NCBI RefSeq assembly: GCF_049651025.1
Contig: NZ_JBASBH010000101.1
Span: 1-63,991 of the forward strand
Length of the DNA: 63,991 bases
Reading direction: 5' to 3'
Source: Parvibaculum sp049651025
GTDB lineage: Bacteria; Pseudomonadota; Alphaproteobacteria; Parvibaculales; Parvibaculaceae
This document shows positions 54,735 to 62,594 of the stretch, piece by piece (the first letter of the stretch is position 1; every line of letters begins with the position of its first letter). The notes beneath the pieces are model-generated. The model was not told the origin of the DNA and did not search any database. It saw only the letters and a program-made list of their open reading frames with translations. The position numbers were made by a program, and so were the translations under genes.

Positions 54735-56819
54735 ATGCGGCCTGAAGTTCTCTTTCCCCTCTTCGCACCGATCAGAAGCCTGCCCGGCATCGGGCCGCGC
54801 CTTGAAAAGCTCGTCGAAAAGCTAGCCGGGCCGAAGGTTGTCGATCTTTGCTGGCATTTGCCGAGCGGGCTTGTCGACCGACGCAAGCGTCCGAAAATCG
54901 CGGACCTGCGCGATGGCGAGATCGTGACTGTCGAGGTTGTCGTCGGCTTGCATATCGCGCCGCGTCTGAAGCGGCTGCCCTATCGCGTGCATGTGCATGA
55001 CGAAACCGGCGAAATGCAGATCGTATTTTTCAACCCACGTGCCGACTGGCTGACAAAGACCATGCCGGAAGGCGCGACGCGCATCTTGAGCGGCAAGGTC
55101 GAGTTCTATCAGGGCCAGCCGCAAATGACGCATCCGGATCATATTGTGAGCCCGGAAGAAATTGCGTCGCTGCCTTTGCTCGAGGCCATCTATCCGCTGA
55201 CCGCAGGCGTCACGCTGAAGCCGCTTCAGAAAGCGACGAAGGCGGCGGTGGAACGCGCGCCGGAACTGCCGGAATGGCAGGACGGACCGTGGTTGAAGGC
55301 GCGTGGGTGGTTGCCCTGGCTCGCCTCGCTTCATGCCGCGCATGCGCCTGAATCCATCGACGATCTCGATCCGAATGCGGCGGCGCGTGCCCGGCTTGCC
55401 TTTGACGAATTGCTGGCCAATCAATTGGCGCTCGGTCTTGTGCGGTTGCGCATGCGTCGCTTGCCGGGCCGTGTCATCAAGGGCGATGGACATTTACGCG
55501 CGAAGGTGACGAGCGCCCTGCCCTTTGCTTTAACCATGGCGCAGACGAATGCTCTCGCCGAGATCGACGCGGATATGGGGTCTGACCATCGCATGTTGCG
55601 CTTGCTGCAGGGCGACGTCGGCAGCGGCAAAACGGTGGTGGCGTTGCTTGCCATGCTGAATGCCGTCGAAGCCGGGTTTCAGGCGGCGATGATGGCCCCG
55701 ACGGAAATACTGGCACGCCAGCATTACGCCTCGCTTGCGCCGCTCTGCGAAGCGGCTGGCGTGCGCCTCGAATTGTTGAGCGGCCGCGAGAAAGGCAAGC
55801 GCCGCACGGATGTTCTGGAAGGCCTTGCTTCCGGCGCAATCGATATTCTGGTCGGTACGCATGCCGTCTTTCAGAATGACGTTGCGTTCAAGGCGCTTGG
55901 CCTTGCCGTTGTCGATGAGCAGCATCGCTTCGGCGTGCATCAGCGTTTGCAGCTACAGGCCAAGGGTGGCGCGGGCACAGATATTCTGGTGATGACGGCG
56001 ACGCCGATCCCGCGCACGCTGACACTGACGGCCTATGGCGATATGGATGTCTCGCGGCTCAATGAGAAGCCGCCGGGGCGCAAGCCTGTCGACACGCGCG
56101 CTCTGCCGCTCGAGCGACTTGACGATGTTGTCGAGGCGATGCGTCGCGCATTGGCGCGCAGTGCCCAGATCTATTGGGTCTGCCCGCTTGTCGAAGAATC
56201 CGACGAAATCGACGCTGCGGCGGCGGAAGAACGCTACAAGCATCTGCATGAGATATTTGGCGATGTCGTCGGCCTCGTGCATGGGCGGATGAAGGCAGCT
56301 GAGAAAGACGCGGCCATGGCCCGGTTTGAAGCGGGCGAGACGCGCATCCTTGTTGCGACAACGGTCATTGAGGTTGGCGTTAATGTGCCGACGGCGACGG
56401 TCATGGTTATTGAACATGCCGAACGCTTTGGCCTGGCCCAGCTCCACCAGCTTCGCGGCCGCGTCGGGCGCGGCGCCGATAAATCGAGCTGTTTGCTGCT
56501 CTATCAGGCGCCGCTTGGCGAGACAGCTGCCGCGCGGATCAAGATCATGCGTGAAACCGAAGACGGTTTTCGGATTGCCGAAGAAGATTTACGGTTGCGC
56601 GGCGCTGGCGAATTGCTCGGCACGCGGCAAAGCGGGTTGCCGACTTTCCGGATCGCCGATGTTGCGGTTCATGGCGAACTTCTCGCCGCTGCCTATGACG
56701 ATGCGCGCATGATCCTGGAGCGCGATCCGGAGCTTGAAAGCTCGCGCGGCAAGGCGCTTCGCGTTCTGCTTTATCTATTCGAACGAGACGAAGCGATCCG
56801 GTATCTGCGCTCCGGCTAG
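54735..56819 (+). CDS. recG: ATP-dependent DNA helicase RecG
   Basis: A protein of about 694 residues that remodels stalled forks and Holliday junctions. N-terminal wedge/OB domain (VHDETGEMQIVFFNPRADWL), Walker A GDVGSGKTVVALL at about residue 292, the RecG-type DEQHRFGV at about 393, and the C-terminal TRG motif region. ATG 54735 (MRPEVLFPLFAPIRSL) matches how family members start; a TTG at 54723 overlapping the upstream stop is possible. Convergent with the DUF502 gene (4-bp overlap). Confidence 0.96.
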   Translation: MRPEVLFPLFAPIRSLPGIGPRLEKLVEKLAGPKVVDLCWHLPSGLVDRRKRPKIADLRDGEIVTVEVVVGLHIAPRLKRLPYRVHVHDETGEMQIVFFNPRADWLTKTMPEGATRILSGKVEFYQGQPQMTHPDHIVSPEEIASLPLLEAIYPLTAGVTLKPLQKATKAAVERAPELPEWQDGPWLKARGWLPWLASLHAAHAPESIDDLDPNAAARARLAFDELLANQLALGLVRLRMRRLPGRVIKGDGHLRAKVTSALPFALTMAQTNALAEIDADMGSDHRMLRLLQGDVGSGKTVVALLAMLNAVEAGFQAAMMAPTEILARQHYASLAPLCEAAGVRLELLSGREKGKRRTDVLEGLASGAIDILVGTHAVFQNDVAFKALGLAVVDEQHRFGVHQRLQLQAKGGAGTDILVMTATPIPRTLTLTAYGDMDVSRLNEKPPGRKPVDTRALPLERLDDVVEAMRRALARSAQIYWVCPLVEESDEIDAAAAEERYKHLHEIFGDVVGLVHGRMKAAEKDAAMARFEAGETRILVATTVIEVGVNVPTATVMVIEHAERFGLAQLHQLRGRVGRGADKSSCLLLYQAPLGETAAARIKIMRETEDGFRIAEEDLRLRGAGELLGTRQSGLPTFRIADVAVHGELLAAAYDDARMILERDPELESSRGKALRVLLYLFERDEAIRYLRSG

Positions 56820-57511
56820 ACGGGTTTGATTTTCTTGGGCAGCGGCTCGACTAGCCCGGCGGAAACGACGAGCTTTGCGCCCTCCTCGATTGTCATGTCG
56901 AGAATGGTCAGTTCATCGCGCGGCACGTAGAGCAGAAGGCCCGTGATCGTGTTCGGCGATGTCGGCAGGAAGACGGCGGCGAGATCCTTCCCGAGAGGTT
57001 GGCCGACGATGCTGCCGCCTTGAGAGACGACGAAGACGACCGCGTAACATCCCTTGCGCGGATATTCGATCAGTCCCACTTCGCGGAATGACGGCGTTGA
57101 TGACGAGATAACCGTCTCGAAAATCTGCTTCAACGCACCGTAAATGCTGCGCACGATGGGCATGCGCTCAACCAGACGCTCTGCGAAGTTGAGAATTGCC
57201 CTACCGAAAATGTTCGCCGTGAGCGCCCCGAGAAACGTCAGCAGGACCAGCGCGATTAGCAGGCCCGTTCCATAGACGTTGAAAGGAAGATATTTCTCAG
57301 GCCGGTAGGCTTCGGGTACCAGCGGCACAAACCAGGTGTCGACGAGCTCGACGAACCAGCTTGTGACATAGATTGTCAGGACGATGGGCGCTGCGACGAC
57401 GAGGCCGGTCAGGAAATAGTTGCGGAGCCGGGCCATGATGCCGGTCTTGCGCGCGGGCAGAATGACCCCTGGGACCTCGTCCGGGCCGCCGTTTTCTCCG
57501 CTCTGCGTCAT
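56816..57511 (-). CDS. DUF502 membrane protein
   Basis: A 231-residue protein with two membrane helices (YFLTGLVVAAPIVLTIYVTS, GTGLLIALVLLTFLGALTAN) and a soluble C-terminal domain (GLIEYPRKGCYAVVFVVSQG, FLPTSPNTITGLLLYVPRDE). DUF502 family, common near recG/mfd in alphaproteobacteria; role unknown. Confidence 0.9.
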   Translation of the reverse strand: MTQSGENGGPDEVPGVILPARKTGIMARLRNYFLTGLVVAAPIVLTIYVTSWFVELVDTWFVPLVPEAYRPEKYLPFNVYGTGLLIALVLLTFLGALTANIFGRAILNFAERLVERMPIVRSIYGALKQIFETVISSSTPSFREVGLIEYPRKGCYAVVFVVSQGGSIVGQPLGKDLAAVFLPTSPNTITGLLLYVPRDELTILDMTIEEGAKLVVSAGLVEPLPKKIKPV

Positions 57512-57705
57512 GCTGGCCGATTCGTTGTTTCGTTGCGATCAACGGCCTTTGTAGCATCGACGGCGGGGTATGTCCGCATCGTCCCGACGAGCCGGTTTCC
57601 TGACGCAGGGGCCGCAAAGACCCTCAGGAGCGGGCTTTCCAGCGCCGTGCATTCGTTCCATCATAGCCGCAACAAGAACTCAGAATGATACTTAGGGAGA
57701 TCATC

Positions 57706-58740
57706 ATGGCGGCTGTACCGGCGGGCTTCAAGATCAGGCTCGATCCCCAGGACGAGTACACGCACACGCCCGATGCGGCGTTGAATTATAACGAGAGCAT
57801 GTATTTCAACATGTTCGACCCGGTGAAGAAGATCGGCGGCTGGTTCCGTATCGGCAATCGTCCGAATGAGGGCTATGCCGAGATGACGACATGCCTCTAT
57901 CTGCCGGATGGCCGCGTCGCCTTCATGTATGCCAAGCCGAAGATTACCGACAACAAGCAACTCGCAGCGGGCGGCATGAAGATCGAGGTGATCGAGCCCT
58001 TCAAGCGGCTTCGCGTCACCTATGACGGCAAGGCTGTCGTGTTGACGAACCCGCACGACATGGCAGAGCCGTCGAAGGCGTTCCGCAACAATCCGACGCT
58101 GACGTGCAAGGTCGAGCTCGACTATGAGGGCGTCTCGCCCATGTTCGGCGGCGAAACGGTGAAGGCGGACGGCTCGCCTCTCGATATTGATCCCGAGAAA
58201 TCCTTCGCCAAGGCGCATTACGAGCAGCACGTGGCGGCAACGGGCCGCTTCACTGTCGGCGACGAGGTCTTCGAGGTTTCAGGCTTCGGCCTGCGCGACA
58301 AGAGCTGGGGCCCGCGCTATTGGCAGGCCATTCACTGGTACCGCTGGTGCCCGATGAATTTCGGTCGCGACTTCGGCATGATGCTGTCCATCGTCGCAGG
58401 CGAGCAAGGCGAGCCGCGACAGGGCGGCATGGTGCTGAAAGACGGCAAGTACGATCTCATCAAGGAAGTCTCCATCGACAGCGATTGGGATGAGAACTGG
58501 TATCAGACGGCTCTGCGCGCCCATATCAAGACGGAATCCGGCGCGACCTATGATGTCGAGGGCAAGGTGCTGTCGCTCATTCCCCTGCGCAATCGCCGTC
58601 AGGCGGCAGACGGCAGCGAACTCAATACGCGCATCACGGAAGGCATGACCGAATATCGCTGCAACGGCATGGTCGGTTATGGCCTGTCGGAATATCTCGA
58701 TCAGATCGTCGACGGCAAGCCCGTGAGCGTGGGGCGCTGA
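57706..58740 (+). CDS. Lipocalin/AttH-like protein (DUF7064/7065-type)
   Basis: A 344-residue protein of beta-rich sequence (DAALNYNESMYFNMFDPVKK, IGGWFRIGNRPNEGYAEMTT, GLRDKSWGPRYWQAIHWYRW). It resembles AttH/CrtC-like lipocalin hydratases and DUF7064/7065 proteins that occur next to phosphotransferase genes in lipid-degrading bacteria. ATG 57706 with GGGAG is preferred over an upstream start. First gene of a four-gene operon; one base separates it from the kinase gene. Hydratase or carrier role is inference. Confidence 0.7.
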   Translation: MAAVPAGFKIRLDPQDEYTHTPDAALNYNESMYFNMFDPVKKIGGWFRIGNRPNEGYAEMTTCLYLPDGRVAFMYAKPKITDNKQLAAGGMKIEVIEPFKRLRVTYDGKAVVLTNPHDMAEPSKAFRNNPTLTCKVELDYEGVSPMFGGETVKADGSPLDIDPEKSFAKAHYEQHVAATGRFTVGDEVFEVSGFGLRDKSWGPRYWQAIHWYRWCPMNFGRDFGMMLSIVAGEQGEPRQGGMVLKDGKYDLIKEVSIDSDWDENWYQTALRAHIKTESGATYDVEGKVLSLIPLRNRRQAADGSELNTRITEGMTEYRCNGMVGYGLSEYLDQIVDGKPVSVGR

Positions 58741-58741
58741 G

Positions 58742-59749
58742 ATGGGAGCCGAAGCCAATCCGATTGCCGCGCCGCTTGATGCGGCGGTGCGTCGCCACAT
58801 CAAGGGTACGACGGGCATAGCCAATCTGCGGCGCCTCTCCGGCGGCGCCAGTCAGGAAACATGGTCCTTCGACGCAACGACCGAGGGGAGCCCCATTCCG
58901 CTGATCCTTCGTCGTGCGCCGGGCGGCGATCGCGCGCCGAGCGGCACGGCGGCGGGGCTTGAAACCGAGGCGCGTCTTATCGAGCTTGCCGGTGAAGTCG
59001 ATGTGCCGATCCCGCCTGTTCGTCTCGTGCTGAGCGAGGCGGATGGTGTCGGGCGCGGTTTCATCATGGACCGCGTCGAGGGCGAGACCATTGCGCGCAA
59101 GATCCTGCGCGATGAGGAATTCGCGGCAGCGCGGCCGATCCTCGCGCGGCAATGCGGTGAAATCCTTGCAAAGCTTCACACCGTCGATATGGCGAAGCTC
59201 CCTCCGCTACGCACCTCGACGGCACATGCGGAAATCGATCAGTATTTCCAGACCTACAAGACGCATAACCATCCGCATCCAGTCTTCGATCTCGCTTTTC
59301 GCTGGCTCAGGGATCATGCGCCATCGGACGCGACGAAGCTGACGCTGGTTCATGGCGATTTTCGGCATGGCAATCTGATGATCGGTCCGGACGGCGTACG
59401 CGCGGTGCTCGACTGGGAACTCGCCCATATCGGCGATCCGATGGAAGACCTCGCCTGGATTTGCGTCAACTCCTGGCGCTTCGGCAATATCGACAATCCG
59501 GTCGGTGGATTCGGCAAACGCGAAGACCTGTTTGCAGGCTATGAAGCCGCAGGCGGCGGACGGGTCGATCCCGAGCGTGTGAAGTTCTGGGAAGTGCTCG
59601 GCACGCTCAAATGGGGCGTCATGTGCACGACCATGGTCATGGCCTTCAAGGCGGGCGACCGCTCCGTCGAGCGGGCGACCATCGGACGCCGCTCTTCCGA
59701 AACCGAAGTCGATCTCATGCGCCTTCTCGCACCCAGAAAGAAAGGCTGA
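58742..59749 (+). CDS. APH-type kinase, LvaA/ACAD10-11-like hydroxyacyl-CoA kinase candidate
   Basis: A 335-residue kinase of the aminoglycoside phosphotransferase fold. N-lobe LSGGASQETWSFDATTEG and LRRAPGG (Lys/Arg site), catalytic loop HGDFRHGN (204-211), Mg-binding DWE (224-226). It has the same type as LvaA of Pseudomonas putida and the N-terminal domains of ACAD10/11, which phosphorylate 4-hydroxyacyl-CoA. It is followed four bases later by a DUF6285 gene, as in that locus. Not an antibiotic resistance gene in this context. Confidence 0.8.
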   Translation: MGAEANPIAAPLDAAVRRHIKGTTGIANLRRLSGGASQETWSFDATTEGSPIPLILRRAPGGDRAPSGTAAGLETEARLIELAGEVDVPIPPVRLVLSEADGVGRGFIMDRVEGETIARKILRDEEFAAARPILARQCGEILAKLHTVDMAKLPPLRTSTAHAEIDQYFQTYKTHNHPHPVFDLAFRWLRDHAPSDATKLTLVHGDFRHGNLMIGPDGVRAVLDWELAHIGDPMEDLAWICVNSWRFGNIDNPVGGFGKREDLFAGYEAAGGGRVDPERVKFWEVLGTLKWGVMCTTMVMAFKAGDRSVERATIGRRSSETEVDLMRLLAPRKKG

Positions 59750-59753
59750 CGCC

Positions 59754-60140
59754 ATGCAGGACCAGCCCACAGCCATCGAGCTTGTCGATATCGTTGCCGA
59801 GTTCATTCGCGTTCACGCCATGCCGCAGCTTCAGGGCCATGCCGCGTTTCACGCGCGCGTTGCAGCCAATGCGCTCGACATTGTGAAGCGTGAGCTTCAG
59901 ATCGCGCCCAAGGCCAATAGCGAAGAGCATGAACGCCTGAAGGCGCTTCTCGGCCGTGACGGCTCGCTGGACGAGCTGAACCGCGATCTTTGCGCGCGGA
60001 TCGAGGCAGGTGAGTTGACGCTTTCGACGCCGGGCCTTGCCGATCATCTCTGGGCAATCACCATGACGAAGCTCGCCATCGACCAGCCGGGCTACTCCGG
60101 CTATGTCCGCGCGCTTGAAGAAGAGGCGGGCACAAAATGA
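59754..60140 (+). CDS. DUF6285 protein (LvaB-like partner of the kinase)
   Basis: A 128-residue, mainly helical soluble protein (ELVDIVAEFIRVHAMPQLQG, HARVAANALDIVKRELQIAP, LADHLWAITMTKLAIDQPGY). DUF6285 proteins lie beside APH-type kinases; as I recall, LvaB of P. putida is of this type and is needed for full LvaA activity. It has no catalytic motif of its own. Its stop overlaps the enoyl-CoA hydratase start by 4 bp. Confidence 0.8.
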   Translation: MQDQPTAIELVDIVAEFIRVHAMPQLQGHAAFHARVAANALDIVKRELQIAPKANSEEHERLKALLGRDGSLDELNRDLCARIEAGELTLSTPGLADHLWAITMTKLAIDQPGYSGYVRALEEEAGTK

Positions 60141-60943
60141 GCCTTGTCAGCCTGGAAATCGAAAGCGGTATTGCGACTGTTACCTTCATCAACCCGCCGC
60201 GCGGCTACATGAACGCCATGCAGGTGCAAGAGCTTGACGAGGTCGTCGATGCCGTTGCGGCTGACGATGCAGTGCGTGTCGTCGTCTTTACCGGCGGCGT
60301 GCCCGGCGTTTTCATTCGCCACTATGATGTGGCCGAAATTCTCGCCGCGGCAGATGTGATCCGGAAAAGCGGCCATGCCGACGCCGCACTGATGGAAGGC
60401 GCAAGGGCTGGCAATGCCGTCTCGAAGGTTTTCGACAAGGTGGACAGGCTTTCAAAGCCCACCATTGCCGCGATCAACGGTTTTGCTCAGGGCGGCGGCT
60501 TTGAGTTTGCGCTGTGCTGCGACTTGCGTATCGCTGAAAGCGGCGATTATCGGATCGGCCTCCCTGAAACGAATATCGGCATCTTTCCCGGCGCTGGCGG
60601 CACAGAGCGCCTGCCCCGCCTCATCGGCGAAGCGCGTGCGCTGGAGCTGATCCTGCGTGGGCGCACCGTCGGCCCTGAGGAAGCGCTGACGCTCGGCATG
60701 GTGCATGAGGTCGCGGATCGGGCGTTGCCGCGTGCGCTTGAGCTTGCAAAGGAGTTGGCTGCCAAACCGGCATCCGGACTCGCGCAAGCCAAGGCGCTTG
60801 TGAAAAATGCTACCAATCAGACGCTGGATGATGCTTGCGGCGTCGCGCGCGGGCGCTTCAGTATCTTGATTGCACGCGACGACGGCGCGGAAAGTGCCAT
60901 GCGCCGTTTTATTGCAACAGGCGAAGATATCAACAAGTCCTGA
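60137..60943 (+). CDS. Enoyl-CoA hydratase/isomerase family protein
   Basis: A 268-residue crotonase-fold enzyme. Both catalytic Glu residues of hydratases are present: Glu123 (GGGFEFALCCD) and Glu144 (GLPETNIGIFPGAGGTERL). The oxyanion loop RHYDVAEIL is in place. It would hydrate an enoyl-CoA made downstream of the kinase reaction. Its ATG overlaps the DUF6285 stop. Confidence 0.9.
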   Translation: MSLVSLEIESGIATVTFINPPRGYMNAMQVQELDEVVDAVAADDAVRVVVFTGGVPGVFIRHYDVAEILAAADVIRKSGHADAALMEGARAGNAVSKVFDKVDRLSKPTIAAINGFAQGGGFEFALCCDLRIAESGDYRIGLPETNIGIFPGAGGTERLPRLIGEARALELILRGRTVGPEEALTLGMVHEVADRALPRALELAKELAAKPASGLAQAKALVKNATNQTLDDACGVARGRFSILIARDDGAESAMRRFIATGEDINKS

Positions 60944-61081
60944 GCGATCCGACAGGTTCTATCCGCGCTATTTATGCAAATGAACGCGGCGTGGTGACTT
61001 GTTGGTAAGCTTTCTTTCCTACCGTCTCCGGAAATTTGCGGGAAGCCGATCTGGCTTTTGTCGCGTAAAAAGGAGACAGGC

Positions 61082-61612
61082 TTGTCGTATCGTGAAATCC
61101 CGGCTGCTGATGTGCCCGAACTCCATCCGGTGGCGGGCTTTTCACAATTTTGGGCCGAGGCCAAAGGGGCGGATGCTGTTCCGCTGCGGGCGAATATCGA
61201 ACCCACGAAAATTCCGGCCATCCTGCCCTGGATCCTTCTTCTGGAAGCGATCGAGGTGGATGAGATTGTACAATTTCGCTATCGCCTGACGGGCTCGGGA
61301 TGCCGCGAAATATTCGGGATCGACTTTACCGGCAAACTTCTGGGAGAAGACCTGACGCCTGAAGGTGCTGATATACGGCGGCGCGAGTTCATCAGTGTGA
61401 TGACAACCGGAAAGCCGATCTACTCGCAGACGGAGATTCCAATCGTCGGGCGCGAATTCATCAATGTCTATCGCGGCGTCTTTCCGGTGAGCCGCCTTGG
61501 CAAATGCATCGACCAGATTTTCATCGTCATTGCGCACGAGGCGTTGAGGCTGGTGACGGCATCGCCGATTGCGCGGACACGCCGTCCTCAAGCGCATTTG
61601 AGTAGTCTTTGA
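61082..61612 (+). CDS. PAS_5-type PAS-domain protein
   Basis: A protein of about 176 residues with a single PAS_5-type domain (VAGFSQFWAEAKGADAVPLR, ILPWILLLEAIEVDEIVQFR, YRLTGSGCREIFGIDFTGKL). Such short PAS proteins are abundant in alphaproteobacteria and lack an output domain. TTG 61082 is preferred: AAGGAG (61069-61074) lies seven bases upstream, whereas an upstream TTG at 61058 has no site. It overlaps the convergent SGNH gene by 86 bp. Confidence 0.78.
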   Translation: MSYREIPAADVPELHPVAGFSQFWAEAKGADAVPLRANIEPTKIPAILPWILLLEAIEVDEIVQFRYRLTGSGCREIFGIDFTGKLLGEDLTPEGADIRRREFISVMTTGKPIYSQTEIPIVGREFINVYRGVFPVSRLGKCIDQIFIVIAHEALRLVTASPIARTRRPQAHLSSL

Positions 61613-62588
61613 GGCGCGTCTGGTAGGCAGCGAGCGTTGCGGCATCGGACAGCGCAGTGAGATTCAGAGCCTCAATTGTGGTTCCGTCGAGCAAGGTTGC
61701 GGCGATGGTAGCGTTGACCGTTTCTGAATAATGGGTGCCGTCATAGGTGTTCGCCGGGTCGAGGGTGATCTCGGACGGAACGCTATAGTCTTCGAATTGG
61801 TCGAAAACAGTGGCCGCCTCGTTGAGCGCCTTTGTGTAGCTTTTCAGCCAACCGATCCGGGCATATTCGGCAATAGCCCAGGCAGATAGCGGCGGCGCAT
61901 AGCCGACAAAGCGCGCCTCGGGGAAAATGCCGCGCAGTTCACGATACTTGTCCAGCGGCTCCCTGTTGTCGAACGGACCTGAATAGAGATCGCGAATGGG
62001 TTTGCGCGGATCGTATGGCATCGTCACGGCCACGCGGCAATGAAAGTCCCGGTCATATTCGCGGTCGATAGGCGATGAGCCAAAAAGCGTGCGCCACGAC
62101 ATGGCCAGCACATCGAGCGACGCATAGGCGATCAGCGGCGAAGGCGGGTTCTGCCCTTCCCTCACGAAATCAGGTGTGTTGCGCGACGACACGCTTTTGC
62201 GGAAATCTCCGGCGCTGACGCCGACAATGACGAGGCGGGGTGCGAAGCCTCTCGACTTGAGCCAGTTCGCATAGTCGACAAATTCGCCGACGACGCCCGA
62301 TGAAAACGCGAAGTTGAAGCAGCGATATCCAGCGATTTTCTGCTCCGGCAACAAGGTCGCGCGGGAGTCGCCAAAGATCACACAATCAAATTCATGTTCG
62401 CGCCCCTCGATCAAGTTTGCCTTGGACAGGCGTTCATTGAACGCAAAGTTGACGGGAGCGAAGCGGTTGCCGGAAAAATACCAGAGCGGATCGACCAGAG
62501 AATTGAAGGCGAGCGCCGCGCCGACGCAAAGCACAATCGTTGCGGCGAGCATTGCTAGATAGCGCATGGATTGGGCTGGCATGGACAT
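61527..62588 (-). CDS. SGNH-hydrolase-like partner of the MBOAT acyltransferase
   Basis: A 353-residue protein with one N-terminal membrane helix (YLAMLAATIVLCVGAALAFN) and a periplasmic domain with SGNH-like blocks (CVIFGDSRATLLPE with Gly-Asp-Ser, RLVIVGVSAGDFRKS, DGTHYSETVN with the late Asp-x-x-His). This is the pairing of AlgX/AlgJ/DltD-like proteins with MBOAT enzymes. It probably finishes the transfer of acetyl groups to a polysaccharide. It starts six bases after the MBOAT stop. Its 3' end overlaps the PAS gene. Confidence 0.8.
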   Translation of the reverse strand: MSMPAQSMRYLAMLAATIVLCVGAALAFNSLVDPLWYFSGNRFAPVNFAFNERLSKANLIEGREHEFDCVIFGDSRATLLPEQKIAGYRCFNFAFSSGVVGEFVDYANWLKSRGFAPRLVIVGVSAGDFRKSVSSRNTPDFVREGQNPPSPLIAYASLDVLAMSWRTLFGSSPIDREYDRDFHCRVAVTMPYDPRKPIRDLYSGPFDNREPLDKYRELRGIFPEARFVGYAPPLSAWAIAEYARIGWLKSYTKALNEAATVFDQFEDYSVPSEITLDPANTYDGTHYSETVNATIAATLLDGTTIEALNLTALSDAATLAAYQTRLKDYSNALEDGVSAQSAMPSPASTPRAQ

Positions 62589-62594
62589 GTTCGC

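Noticed and set aside
58742..59749. Aminoglycoside resistance gene
   Set aside because: The APH fold is shared with acyl-CoA-related kinases; operon context with DUF6285 and an enoyl-CoA hydratase argues for metabolism.
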